Source: Streptomyces xantholiticus
Lineage (GTDB): Bacteria > Actinomycetota > Actinomycetes > Streptomycetales > Streptomycetaceae
Length of the DNA: 64,000 bases
Direction of reading: 5' to 3'
NCBI RefSeq assembly: GCF_014651015.1
Contig: NZ_BMWB01000004.1
Span: 124,001 to 188,000, forward strand
The notes under the pieces were generated by a model. The model was not told the DNA's origin, did not search any database, and worked only from the letters and a program-made list of their open reading frames with translations. A program made the position numbers and the translations under genes. Shown in pieces: positions 47,972 to 56,106 of the stretch. The stretch's first letter is position 1; every line of letters begins with the position of its first letter.

Positions 47972-49032
47972 TTCGCGACCTCCTCGACCGGCGCGGGGCC
48001 GTTCTGCGCCGGGACGGACGCGACTGCGGTGCCGATGACGTCGACCTGGAGTCCCTGTTCGCGCAGGAAGCCGACCGGGACGACGTTCTCCTCGTAACGG
48101 CCGGGGAGTTCGATCCGCATCCGGCCGATCTGGCGACCGCCGATGGTGTCCATGGCGGCGCCGAGGATCGATATGTCGATGTTGTATGTGCGCGACAGCT
48201 GGGAGATGACCGGCTGCGTGGCGGCCTCGCCGTGGAAGGTGACGTCGATGACGGTCCGGTCGGCCCCCGAGGCGTCGCCGCTCACCGGGAACAGCTCGTG
48301 GGCGAGCTCGGAGCCGGGGGTCGCGAGCAGTTCGCTCACCGTTCCGGATTCGATGATCTTCCCCTTCCTCATCAGGGCGGCTGAGTCGCAGATCGTCTTG
48401 ACGACGTCCATCTCGTGCGTGATCAGCAGGACCGTGAGGCCCAGTTGGCGGTTGAGGTCGCGCAGCAGCTGGAGGATCGACCGGGTGGTCTCGGGATCGA
48501 GGGCGCTGGTCGCCTCGTCGGACAGCAGCACCTTCGGGTCGCCGGCGAGCGCACGGGCGATGCCGACGCGCTGCTTCTGGCCGCCGGAGAGCTGCCCGGG
48601 GTAGGACTTGGCCTTGTCGGCCAGGCCGACGAGGTCGAGGAGTTCCAGGGCCTTGCGGGAGCGCTGGGCACCCGGAACACCGAGGATCTCCAAGGGCAGT
48701 TCGACGTTGTCCTTGACGGTGCGCGAGGACAGCAGGTTGAAGTGCTGGAAGACCATGCCGATGCGGCTGCGTGCCTCCCGCAGTTCCCTGGAGGCGCGGC
48801 GGCCGCGGCCGGCCAGCGCGGTGAGATCCTCGCCGGCGACGGTCACGGCGCCGGAGGTGGGGCGCTCGAGGAGGTTGACGCAGCGGATCAGCGAGGACTT
48901 GCCCGCGCCGCTCTGGCCGATGACTCCGAAGACCTCGCCTTCACGGACGTGCAGATCGACGCCGTCCAGAGCGGTGACCTCTCGGCCGCCTCGCGACTGG
49001 TAGACCTTGGTAAGGCCCGTAGTGGTGATCAC
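47968..49032 (-). CDS. metN: Methionine ABC transporter ATP-binding protein
   Basis: A 354-residue ATPase with Walker A GQSGAGKSS (near residue 40), signature LSGGQKQRVGIARAL, Walker B VLLSDEATSALDP and the C-terminal NIL regulatory domain (VIDVTFHGEAATQPVISQL) that senses methionine in this family. I chose GTG at 49032 (VITTTGLTKVY) with GGAA six to seven bases upstream; in-frame GTGs at 49047 and 49059 are alternatives. First gene of the operon, preceded by a long leader with a Cys/Met-rich peptide. Confidence 0.92.
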   Translation of the reverse strand: MITTTGLTKVYQSRGGREVTALDGVDLHVREGEVFGVIGQSGAGKSSLIRCVNLLERPTSGAVTVAGEDLTALAGRGRRASRELREARSRIGMVFQHFNLLSSRTVKDNVELPLEILGVPGAQRSRKALELLDLVGLADKAKSYPGQLSGGQKQRVGIARALAGDPKVLLSDEATSALDPETTRSILQLLRDLNRQLGLTVLLITHEMDVVKTICDSAALMRKGKIIESGTVSELLATPGSELAHELFPVSGDASGADRTVIDVTFHGEAATQPVISQLSRTYNIDISILGAAMDTIGGRQIGRMRIELPGRYEENVVPVGFLREQGLQVDVIGTAVASVPAQNGPAPVEEVAK

Positions 49033-49206
49033 AGGGGTTTCCGTCACTGTCGAGTGCACGGCGAGGTGTCCGCCGGGCACGGGGCATTTCGGTTCCGACG
49101 CGGCACGGCTTGATTCGGCTGGTGGCCGGGGCGACGCGTGCGCGGGGCAGGCTCGGTCCGAGGCGTTCCTGATTTCAGGGGACGGTCGGACACGGCGCGG
49201 CTGTCG

Positions 49207-49228
49207 GTCTCGCTTCGGGGCGCGAGGC
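49207..49228 (-). promoter_or_regulatory. Leader hairpin between the leader peptide and metN
   Basis: In the transcript, GCCUCGC and GCGAGAC can pair as a 7-bp stem (one G-U) around an 8-nt loop, 12 nt after the leader peptide stop. It could be part of an attenuator; alternatives were not folded computationally. Confidence 0.4.
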
Positions 49229-49240
49229 AGGCAGGGACCC

Positions 49241-49285
49241 TCAGAAGGCGCACATTCGACACATACAACGAGCACCGGGCGTCAT
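49241..49285 (-). CDS. Cys/Met-rich leader peptide of metNIQ
   Basis: A 14-codon reading frame, MTPGARCMCRMCAF, ends about 210 nt upstream of metN on the same strand. Three Cys and two Met codons fall within six residues (CMCRMC). GAGG lies five bases before the ATG. An in-frame ATG at 49327 would make it 28 residues. Short Cys-rich leader peptides are known upstream of sulfur genes in actinobacteria, where ribosome stalling at Cys codons controls downstream expression. Here the alternating Met and Cys codons fit a sensor for sulfur amino acids. Confidence 0.65.
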   Translation of the reverse strand: MTPGARCMCRMCAF

Positions 49286-49343
49286 GGTCGCCTCGGTCGC
49301 AAGGGTGCGGCTGCTCGTCGTGGTCATGGCTGCAAGTAAAACA

Positions 49344-49372
49344 GACAGGCCCTTGACCGGACCGGGCCTGTC
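49344..49372 (-). terminator. Hairpin after the HAD hydrolase gene
   Basis: Perfect 9-bp inverted repeat GACAGGCCC / GGGCCTGTC with an 11-nt loop, 38 nt past the HAD stop and just upstream of the metNIQ leader. Confidence 0.6.
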
Positions 49373-49385
49373 CGCATAGCGGACA
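49369..49385. promoter_or_regulatory. Palindromic operator candidate upstream of metNIQ
   Basis: TGTCCGC-ATA-GCGGACA is a perfect 7-bp inverted repeat with a 3-nt centre, 84 nt upstream of the leader peptide ATG at 49285 (42 nt upstream of the ATG at 49327). The shape suits a dimeric regulator. The regulator is unknown. It overlaps the HAD terminator. Confidence 0.5.
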
Positions 49386-49409
49386 ATCGAGTTGTGCTAT
49401 GTGGACGGA

Positions 49410-50057
49410 TCACTCTGCCGCGGTGATCTCGATGCCCTCGGCCGTGACCTGGACGGACACCGCGCCGAGGTCGGGAACCACGACGTCGGCGGCGAGTTCG
49501 GACCGGCCGTGGGTTGTGGTCAATGCCACGGTGCGCATTCCGGCGGCGCGTCCGGCCGCGAGCCCTGCGGGGGCGTCCTCGAAGACGACGCAGCGGGTAG
49601 GGTCGACGCCGAGCCGGCGCGCCGCGAGCAGAAACGGCTCGGGGTCGGGCTTGCCCCGGGTGATGTCGTCGGCGGCCACCATCATCTTGGGCCGTACGCC
49701 GACCTCGCCGAGCCGGGCCTCCGCCAGCCGCCGGGTGGCGGAGGTGACCACGGCCCACCGCTCGGGCGGCAGCTGCGCCAGCAGACGGAGCGTGCCGGGA
49801 AGCGCCACCACTCCCCCGGCCACGTCCTCCACCTCGAGGTGCTCGATGCGGGCTACGGCCTCGGGAACGACGTGCGCGGGCAGCAGGTCGGCGGCTATCT
49901 CCGCGGCAGGGCGGCCGTGCAACTCGACGCGGCCGAAGTCGTCGGCGGTGATGCCGTACTCACCGGCCCATCTGGTCCAGCAGCGGTTCACCGACTCCAG
50001 GGAGGAGACGAGGGTTCCGTCGTTGTCGAACAGCAGGGCTTCGGCGTGCAGCTTCAT
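49410..50057 (-). CDS. HAD-superfamily hydrolase (beta-phosphoglucomutase-like subfamily)
   Basis: A 215-residue phosphatase-like protein. Motif I is LLFDNDGTLVSS, where the first Asp is the nucleophile; motif II is VVTSATRR; motif III and IV regions are GKPDPEPFLLAA and VVFEDAPAGLAAGRAAG. The helical cap between residues 15 and 80 resembles sugar-phosphate phosphatases. Substrate unknown. ATG start at 50057; a second ATG is six codons upstream. Confidence 0.9.
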   Translation of the reverse strand: MKLHAEALLFDNDGTLVSSLESVNRCWTRWAGEYGITADDFGRVELHGRPAAEIAADLLPAHVVPEAVARIEHLEVEDVAGGVVALPGTLRLLAQLPPERWAVVTSATRRLAEARLGEVGVRPKMMVAADDITRGKPDPEPFLLAARRLGVDPTRCVVFEDAPAGLAAGRAAGMRTVALTTTHGRSELAADVVVPDLGAVSVQVTAEGIEITAAE

Positions 50058-50143
50058 GGTCCCGACCCTAGGCATTCGGTCCTGCTCGCCTTGCGCCGGG
50101 GCCGCGCGCATCGCGGCCTTTGGCCCGTAATACCCTCGGGCCC

Positions 50144-50503
50144 ATGCTTGACGCCCTGACGGTCGCGGTCGGTGTGGCCGCGCTCGCCCTCGCCGCATGG
50201 TGCGGCCTCGCCGCCTTTCGGGACCAGCCCACGAAGGACTGGCACTTCATCGGCATGGCCGTGGTGACGCTTCTGGCGGCGGCGCAGATGGTCGTCGGCA
50301 TCGTGCAGCTGGTGCGCGGCGAGGAGGCCGAGCAGGGCACCGCGATCTTCCTGTCGTATCTGATCGGCTCGGCCCTCGCGGTGCCGGCGGCCGGGTTCCT
50401 GTCGCTGGCGGAGCGGACCCGCTGGGGGTCCGCGACGGTCGCGGCCGGCGCGATCGTGCTGGCCGTCCTCGAGGTACGGCTCCATGACATCTGGGGAGGC
50501 TGA
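50144..50503 (+). CDS. Small membrane protein, four helices
   Basis: A 119-residue hydrophobic protein starting MLDALTVAVGVAALALAAW with four predicted helices, later GTAIFLSYLIGSALAVPAAG. Probably co-transcribed with the next gene, 2 nt downstream; together they look like a two-subunit membrane unit of unknown function. Confidence 0.83.
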   Translation: MLDALTVAVGVAALALAAWCGLAAFRDQPTKDWHFIGMAVVTLLAAAQMVVGIVQLVRGEEAEQGTAIFLSYLIGSALAVPAAGFLSLAERTRWGSATVAAGAIVLAVLEVRLHDIWGG

Positions 50504-50505
50504 CG

Positions 50506-50922
50506 ATGGCCGAGACCGCTGCGGGGACGAAGCGGACGAAGCTCGTCAAGGGCCCGGGGCTGCTGCTGGTCTGGCTCTACGGCGTGATGTCCGTCGGCGC
50601 CGTTTCCCGGTCCGTCTACCAGATCCTCACCGACTTCGGCAGCGCACCGCTCGCGCATGTGCTCTCGGCCGTCGCGGCCGTCGTGTACGCGTTCATCACC
50701 TACACGCTGGTGCGGGGCGGGGAGACGGCCCGCAAGGCGGCGCTGGTGTGCTGCGCCGCCGAGCTTGCGGGCGTCGTGATCGTCGGGACATGGACGGTGC
50801 TGGAGCCTTCGGCGTTCCCGGACTCGACGGTGTGGTCCGCGTACGGGAAGGGCTACATCTTCATCCCGGTGCTGCTGCCGGTAACCGGCATGCTCTGGCT
50901 GCGGCGCTCGCGGTCGTCCTGA
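50506..50922 (+). CDS. Small membrane protein paired with the preceding gene
   Basis: A 138-residue protein with a charged N-terminus (AETAAGTKRTKLVKG) and four membrane helices (LLLVWLYGVMSVGAV, VLSAVAAVVYAFITYTLV). Its stop codon lies inside the first unit of a perfect 25-bp tandem duplication. Function unknown. Confidence 0.83.
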   Translation: MAETAAGTKRTKLVKGPGLLLVWLYGVMSVGAVSRSVYQILTDFGSAPLAHVLSAVAAVVYAFITYTLVRGGETARKAALVCCAAELAGVVIVGTWTVLEPSAFPDSTVWSAYGKGYIFIPVLLPVTGMLWLRRSRSS

Positions 50923-50956
50923 TTCCCGGGTCTCGCGGTCGTCCTGATTCCCGGGT
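50907..50956. repeat. Perfect 25-bp tandem duplication across a stop codon
   Basis: The unit starting CTCGCGGTCGTCCTGATTCC occurs at 50907-50931 and again at 50932-50956 without mismatch. The first copy includes the last codons and TGA of the small membrane gene. It looks like a recent slippage or duplication event. Confidence 0.9.
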
Positions 50957-50973
50957 GCGGGAACAACGGTCGC

Positions 50974-51477
50974 TCAGGCGCTGGCGACGTACGAGCCGGC
51001 GGCGGACTCCTTCTCCAGCGTGACCAGCGTCAGACGGGGGCCCACCTCCTCGCGGGAGACGGGGACATAGCCGCGGCTGCGGTACAGCCGCAGATTGCTC
51101 TCGCTGCGGTGACCGGTGAAGAGCTGGAACCGCTTGGCGGCCGGGTCGCCTTCGAAGCGCTGCTCGATCGCGTCGAGCAGCCGGCCGCCCAGGCCGTGCC
51201 GCTGCATCCGTGGATGGACGATCAGCTTGGCGATACGGGCCGTCCCGGTGTCGTCCACCCTGGCCCGCACGGAGGCGACGACCTCGTCTCCGAGCCTGGC
51301 CACGAGCGCGGGGCCCTGGGTGAGTTCGGCCTGGAGGTCGGCCAGCGACTGGGTAAGCGGCTCGATCCCGTAGTCGCCGTAGAGCTCGGCCTCGGTCTGA
51401 TAGCACAGATACTGCAGCTTGAGGATGTGCTCCGCGTCGGTCTCCGCCGCCGCCGAGATGGTCACGCTCATGCCCAT
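50974..51477 (-). CDS. GNAT N-acetyltransferase
   Basis: A 167-residue acetyltransferase with acetyl-CoA motif AKLIVHPRMQRHGLGGRLLD near residues 85-104 and the C-terminal LRLYRSRGYVPVSREEV. Substrate unknown. GGGAGG is positioned for the ATG at 51477; the in-frame ATG at 51471 is further away. Confidence 0.87.
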   Translation of the reverse strand: MGMSVTISAAAETDAEHILKLQYLCYQTEAELYGDYGIEPLTQSLADLQAELTQGPALVARLGDEVVASVRARVDDTGTARIAKLIVHPRMQRHGLGGRLLDAIEQRFEGDPAAKRFQLFTGHRSESNLRLYRSRGYVPVSREEVGPRLTLVTLEKESAAGSYVASA

Positions 51478-51515
51478 GTGCGCACGCCTCCCGCTCACCT
51501 GCCACCGCCGGTTGT

Positions 51516-52055
51516 CTACCGCTCCTTTCCCCGATGTTCAGGAGCTGCAACCTCTGCCGCCAGCATTCTGCGCAGACATCCCAGGCAACGGGAACGCATC
51601 GGCCCCAGACTTCCTTGTGAGATACCCAACGTCCCTGCGATTTCCCGGTAGGTGGGATCGTGTGGCGACAACATCTCAGTCAGCAGACGGGGGCAGTTCC
51701 CAGGAGTGCGGGCGACGGCTGCCCGCAGGGCGCGGCGGCGCTCGTTCCTGAGCGCGGCGCGTTCCGGGCCGCCGGTGGTGTCCGCGGAGGGGTCGTGGCG
51801 ATACCGGAGTTCGCGGGAGGCGGTCCGGCGGGCGCGGCGTGCCTCCGCCCGCACGGCGGTCCTGACCCAGCGCGCGGCGTCGGGTGGCGGCCCGTCGCCG
51901 CCGAGCTGTTCCAGGAGCCGTACCCACACCGCCTGTTCGAGGTCGCCGGCTTCGATCGCGGCGGCGGGCGCTTCCGCCGTCGCCTCCGCACTCACCAGTG
52001 CCTGGAGAGCGCCGACGACGTGGCCGGAGGTGGCTGTTTCTCGGTATGGGGTCAT
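51516..52055 (-). CDS. Small RNA polymerase sigma factor (sigma-70/ECF-like)
   Basis: A 179-residue protein. The C-terminal region 4 helix-turn-helix reads SPHDPTYREIAGTLGISQGS followed by LGPMRSRCLGCLRRML. The N-terminal part (LEQAVWVRLLEQLGG, ARWVRTAVRAEARRARR) corresponds to region 2 in a shortened, arginine-rich form. No anti-sigma gene is adjacent. Its neighbours are an acetyltransferase and the phosphodiesterase gene, so its regulon cannot be guessed. Confidence 0.8.
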   Translation of the reverse strand: MTPYRETATSGHVVGALQALVSAEATAEAPAAAIEAGDLEQAVWVRLLEQLGGDGPPPDAARWVRTAVRAEARRARRTASRELRYRHDPSADTTGGPERAALRNERRRALRAAVARTPGNCPRLLTEMLSPHDPTYREIAGTLGISQGSLGPMRSRCLGCLRRMLAAEVAAPEHRGKER

Positions 52056-52157
52056 GCCGGGCGGGACGGCCCCTGACCTGCTTCCGGTTGCCCGGCCCGG
52101 GCGCCATCACCCGTACGGGGTTCGCGTACAGGCCACGCACCGGTGCCCGCGGCGGGA

Positions 52158-52198
52158 CAGGGCGTCAACCCGGCGTGTCGACCGGAGTTGACGCCCTG
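52158..52198 (-). terminator. Hairpin terminator after the phosphodiesterase gene
   Basis: Perfect 12-bp inverted repeat CAGGGCGTCAAC / GTTGACGCCCTG with a 17-nt loop, 9 nt past the stop. Confidence 0.75.
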
Positions 52199-52207
52199 CG
52201 GCGGCTG

Positions 52208-53371
52208 TCAGGCGATGAAGTCGGACGCCGCCAGCAGGCCGGTGTCCGGGTTGTCGGTGAAGATGCCGTCGATGCCCGTCGCGAAGTACGCCCTGTACGC
52301 GGCGAAGACGTCGCCGTAGGCGTTCGGGTCGGTGCCGCGCCGGAAGTCGGCGGGAAGGAAGGAGTTCTCGTTGCGCATCGTGTAGGGGTGCAGGACCAGG
52401 CCCCGCGCGTGGGCGTCCCGTACCAGCGTCGTGGGCCGCGTGAGCCGGCCGTCCGCGTCCTTCGGTATGACCAGGTCCAGGGTGGGGCCGAGCCCCTGGG
52501 CGAAGGAGGCGATCCAGTCGAGCCCCTCGGGCCGGACCAGATCGGCGACCGTGCGCGGGTCACCGGCCTCGACGAAGTCCCAGGGCCGGGAGCTCGCACC
52601 GGACAGCAGGACGACCCGCGGAGAGGAGACCAGCTTCGCCATCCGCTGCATGCTGCTCGGCTCGAACGACTGCAGGAAGACGGGGGAATCGCGGCGGTCG
52701 CGCCCGTAGCGGCGCAGCAGCCGCGCCAGCGGCTCCTCGAGGCCGAGGCCGATGGACCGGAAGTAGCTGGGGTGCTTCGTTTCGACGTGCAGCCACACCG
52801 GGCGGCCGCGGCGCCGGCCCTCCGCCTCCGCCCACCGCAGCACCTCCTCGAAGGTGGGCACGGACCAGCGGCCGTCGTAGAGGGTGTTCTCCTGGCGGGT
52901 ACCGGGGATCCGCTCCTTCGCGCGCAGGGTCTTCAGCTCGGCGAGCGTGAAGTCCTCGGTGAACCAGCCCGTGAGGCTGGTCCCGTCGACGGACTTGGTG
53001 GTCCTGCGGGAGGCGAACTCGGGGTGTGCGGCGACGTCCGTTGTGCCGGTGATGTCGTTCTCGTGACGGCATACGAGATGACCGTCCTTCGTGGGCACCA
53101 GGTCCTGCTCGATCACGTGGGCGCCCATGTCGAGAGCGAGCTGGTACGAGCCGAGGGTGTGCTCGGGACGGTAGCCGCTGGCACCGCGGTGCGCGATCAC
53201 GGTGGGTACGGGCAGCTCCCACCTGTCCCTGCCGGACGGGCGGCCGCCCCCCTGACTCTCGTCCGCCTGCGCCGTCGCCGCGCCGGCGCCGACCCCGAGG
53301 GCGGCGGTGGTCAGGACCGCGGCTCCGAGAACGCTGCGGCGCGCCGGACTGCTGCTCGTACCCTGTGTCAT
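52208..53371 (-). CDS. glpQ1: Secreted glycerophosphodiester phosphodiesterase
   Basis: A 387-residue exported enzyme that releases glycerol 3-phosphate from glycerophosphodiesters. The N-terminus SSPARRSVLGAAVLTTAALG is a twin-arginine-like signal ending near ATAQA. The catalytic region has VIAHRGASGYRPEHTLGSY (His, Arg, Glu) and EQDLVPTKDGHLVCRHE; later WLHVETKH carries the metal Glu and TDNPDTG ends the barrel. GGAGG lies eight bases before the ATG. A PHO-box-like region lies upstream, fitting phosphate control. Confidence 0.92.
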   Translation of the reverse strand: MTQGTSSSPARRSVLGAAVLTTAALGVGAGAATAQADESQGGGRPSGRDRWELPVPTVIAHRGASGYRPEHTLGSYQLALDMGAHVIEQDLVPTKDGHLVCRHENDITGTTDVAAHPEFASRRTTKSVDGTSLTGWFTEDFTLAELKTLRAKERIPGTRQENTLYDGRWSVPTFEEVLRWAEAEGRRRGRPVWLHVETKHPSYFRSIGLGLEEPLARLLRRYGRDRRDSPVFLQSFEPSSMQRMAKLVSSPRVVLLSGASSRPWDFVEAGDPRTVADLVRPEGLDWIASFAQGLGPTLDLVIPKDADGRLTRPTTLVRDAHARGLVLHPYTMRNENSFLPADFRRGTDPNAYGDVFAAYRAYFATGIDGIFTDNPDTGLLAASDFIA

Positions 53372-53495
53372 GAAACGTTCCTCCATGTGATGTACGACGG
53401 CGATGACCGTGTGATGTGCCGCACCTGCCAAACGACGCCCGATGGTAGGCAGTTGCGCCTTACTTGCGGCAGACCCTGCACGAACGCCGCCCGAA

Positions 53496-53528
53496 CGGGC
53501 GTCAACGCCGCGTATCCGCTGGGTGAAC
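53496..53528 (-). promoter_or_regulatory. PHO-box-like direct repeats upstream of glpQ1
   Basis: On the minus strand GTTCACCCAGC (53518-53528) matches the streptomycete PhoP 11-nt repeat. A second, weaker unit GTTGACGCCCG lies exactly 22 nt downstream in register (53496-53506), with a poor unit between. The S. coelicolor homologue is phosphate-regulated; binding here is inference. Confidence 0.5.
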
Positions 53529-53622
53529 CCGACGTGCGATCCGGGATGACCCGCGAGTATCGTCCTCACCTGCAAAGATTTCACCGTTCACAACCGCCCG
53601 TCCCATGACACCGGAGGACCCG

Positions 53623-54294
53623 TTGTCCCGCTTGACGCTCATCAAGGCAGTGCTGGGGCCGATCCTGCGCCTGATGTTCCGCCCGCGTGTGGAAGGCGCA
53701 GAGAACATCCCGGGGGACGGGGCGGTGATTCTCGCCGGGAACCACCTCACCTTCATCGACTCGATGATCCTCCCGCTGGTCTGCGACCGGCCGGTGTACT
53801 TCATCGGCAAGGACGAGTACGTCACCGGCAAGGGCATCAAGGGCCGGGCGATGGCCTGGTTCTTCACCGGGTGCGGCATGATCCCGGTCGACCGTGACGG
53901 TGCCAACGGCGGGGTGGCCGCGCTGATGACGGGCCGCCGGGTGCTGGAGGAGGGCAAGATCTTCGGCATCTACCCGGAGGGAACCCGCTCGCCCGACGGC
54001 CGGCTCTACCGCGGCCGCACCGGCATCGCGCGCCTCACCCTGATGACCGGCGCGCCGGTCGTCCCGTTCGCCGTGATCGGCACGGACAAACTCCAGCCGG
54101 GCGGCGCGGGCCTGCCGCGGCCGGGCCGGGTCACGCTCCGTTTCGGCGAGCCGATGGAGTTCTCGCGGTACGAGGGGATGGACCGGGACCGGTATGTGCT
54201 GCGGGCGGTGACGGATTCCGTGATGGCAGAGGTCATGCGGCTGTCGGGGCAGGAGTACGTGGACATGTACGCGACGAAAGCCAAGGCCGCGTAG
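53623..54294 (+). CDS. 1-acyl-sn-glycerol-3-phosphate acyltransferase (PlsC family)
   Basis: A 223-residue membrane-associated acyltransferase of phospholipid synthesis. Motif I is LAGNHLTFIDSMI (NHX4D form, near residue 38), motif III is GIYPEGTRSPDGRLY and the C-terminal block is GAPVVPFAVIGTDKLQP. I chose TTG at 53623 because GGAGG lies five bases upstream; the ATG at 53605 has no ribosome site. It diverges from glpQ1. Confidence 0.9.
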   Translation: MSRLTLIKAVLGPILRLMFRPRVEGAENIPGDGAVILAGNHLTFIDSMILPLVCDRPVYFIGKDEYVTGKGIKGRAMAWFFTGCGMIPVDRDGANGGVAALMTGRRVLEEGKIFGIYPEGTRSPDGRLYRGRTGIARLTLMTGAPVVPFAVIGTDKLQPGGAGLPRPGRVTLRFGEPMEFSRYEGMDRDRYVLRAVTDSVMAEVMRLSGQEYVDMYATKAKAA

Positions 54295-54427
54295 CGGTTT
54301 CGCTGCGCGGAACGTGTCCCCGCGCCGCCCATCCCCAGCGCCTGGCGGCGTGGGTGGTACCCCGAACCGGGAGCTCCGCCCCCCTACCCCGCGCCTCGGA
54401 CCGGGCGAGGCCGACTCGGTCAGTGCC

Positions 54428-54469
54428 CCGGACCCCGGACACCGCGTGAAGCGCGGTACCGGGGTCCGG
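54428..54469. terminator. Long bidirectional hairpin between convergent genes
   Basis: Outer 11-bp arms CCGGACCCCGG / CCGGGGTCCGG plus inner 6-bp arms ACCGCG / CGCGGT form an interrupted hairpin between the acyltransferase and MFS gene ends. Confidence 0.75.
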
Positions 54470-54561
54470 CGCAGTGCCCCTTCACGCGGCGGAGCCGCAA
54501 TGCGGTACAGCGGCAAGGGTCGGGGACGGAAACGGCCCCGCGCAGCGGCCGGTGGCGCCCG

Positions 54562-56106
54562 TCAGTGTTCGACCGTGTCCGCCAGCCTCTGGCCCCGCAG
54601 CAGGAACCATGCCGCCACCGCCGTGACGAGCAGCACCACCGCCCCGGCCCCGGCCGCGAGCCGGAGCCCGTCGACGAACGCCTCCTGCGCCGCTGCGACC
54701 AGGGCGTCGGCGTGGGCCGGCGGCAGTGCGGCCGAGGCCTCCACCGCGCCGCCGAGGGACTCGTGCGCCGCGGACGCCACGCCCGCCGGGGTGCCGCCCG
54801 GTGCGCTGAAGTCGCGGTAGGCGCCGGTCACGATCGAGCCCAGCAGGGCGATGCCGAGCGCCGCGCCCAGCTCGTACGCGGTCTCCGACACCGCCGAGGC
54901 GGCACCCGCCTGTTCCTTGGGGACGCTGGAGAGGATGACGTCCGCGGTGATGGTGAACGAGAATCCCGCGCCCGCGCCGACGACCAGCAGGGCAGCGCCG
55001 AGCAGCGGGTAGCCGGTCGTCCTGCCGAGCAGCGTCAGCACCGCGAGCGAGAGTCCGACGGCCACGAGGCCGCCCGCGACCACGGACCGTACGGAGAAGC
55101 GGCGGGCGACCTTGCCGGCCACCAGCCCGGTCGCCACCGCGCCGATCGCCGCCGGAAGTTCGGCCAGCCCCGCCTCGAACGGCTCCCGGCCCTGGACCAA
55201 CTGCAGGAACTGGGACAGGAAGAAGACGAGCCCCGACAGGCCGAGGATGGTCAGCAGATCGGCGAGCACAGCGCCCGAGAAGCCCCGGTGCCGGAACAGC
55301 CGCATGTCGAGCAGCGGTGCGCTCAGCGTCAGCTGGCGGCGGACGAATCCGTACAGTCCGGCGATACCGATGAGTGCCGCCGCACCCGCCTCCCAGCCCA
55401 CCCCGTGGCCGGCCGCCTCCTTGACCGCGTAGACGACGGCGACCATGCCGGCGAGCGAGAGGGCGACGCTGACCAGGTCCCAGGGGCCGGCGACGGGGTT
55501 CTTCGACTCGGGCAGCAGCTTGACGCCGACGACGACCAGCACGGCCATCACGGGGAGGTTGATCAGGAAGACCGAACCCCACCAGAAGTGCTCCAGCAGG
55601 AATCCGCCGACGACGGGCCCGACGGCCGCGCCGGCCGAGGCCATGGCGCCCCAGATGCCGATCGCCAGACTGCGTTCTTTGGGGTCGTGGAAGATGTTGC
55701 GGATCAGCGCCAGGGTGGACGGCATCAGGGTCGCGCCGGCGACGCCGAGCAGCGCCCGGGCGAGGATCATCGTCTCGGGGGTGGTGGCATACGCGTTGAG
55801 CACCGAGACCGCGCCGAAGGCGACGGCGCCGGTCAGCAGCAGCTTCTTGCGGCCGATGCGGTCGCCGAGGCTGCCCATCGAGACGAGCAGGCCGGCAATG
55901 ACGAACGAGTAGACGTCACCGATCCACAGCAGCTGTGTCCCGGTCGGCTCCAGATCCTCGCTGAGGAACGGGGTCGCGAGACCGAGGACGGTGGCGTCGA
56001 CGGCCACCAGCAGGACGGCGAGGACCAGGACCGCGAGCGCCAGCCAGCGCCCGGGGCGGTACACGGTCTCGTCCTTTCCGCTCGTGAGCTGGACGGTGCT
56101 GCTCAT
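54562..56106 (-). CDS. MFS multidrug efflux transporter (DHA2, 14-TM type)
   Basis: A 514-residue drug:proton antiporter with about 14 helices. Motif A is GSLGDRIGRKKLLL near residue 80 and motif C-like region is AMASAGAAVGPVVGGFLLEH near residue 150. The start DATVLGLATPFLSEDLEP in helix 1 is typical of the DHA2/SmvA group. It overlaps the tetR stop (ATGA) and is controlled by that repressor in all likelihood. Substrates cannot be told from sequence. Confidence 0.92.
   Translation of the reverse strand: MSSTVQLTSGKDETVYRPGRWLALAVLVLAVLLVAVDATVLGLATPFLSEDLEPTGTQLLWIGDVYSFVIAGLLVSMGSLGDRIGRKKLLLTGAVAFGAVSVLNAYATTPETMILARALLGVAGATLMPSTLALIRNIFHDPKERSLAIGIWGAMASAGAAVGPVVGGFLLEHFWWGSVFLINLPVMAVLVVVGVKLLPESKNPVAGPWDLVSVALSLAGMVAVVYAVKEAAGHGVGWEAGAAALIGIAGLYGFVRRQLTLSAPLLDMRLFRHRGFSGAVLADLLTILGLSGLVFFLSQFLQLVQGREPFEAGLAELPAAIGAVATGLVAGKVARRFSVRSVVAGGLVAVGLSLAVLTLLGRTTGYPLLGAALLVVGAGAGFSFTITADVILSSVPKEQAGAASAVSETAYELGAALGIALLGSIVTGAYRDFSAPGGTPAGVASAAHESLGGAVEASAALPPAHADALVAAAQEAFVDGLRLAAGAGAVVLLVTAVAAWFLLRGQRLADTVEH

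Noticed and set aside
49033..49343. A SAM riboswitch upstream of metNIQ
   Set aside because: I could not find the conserved SAM-I or SAM-II core sequences; the Cys/Met leader peptide explains the long leader better.
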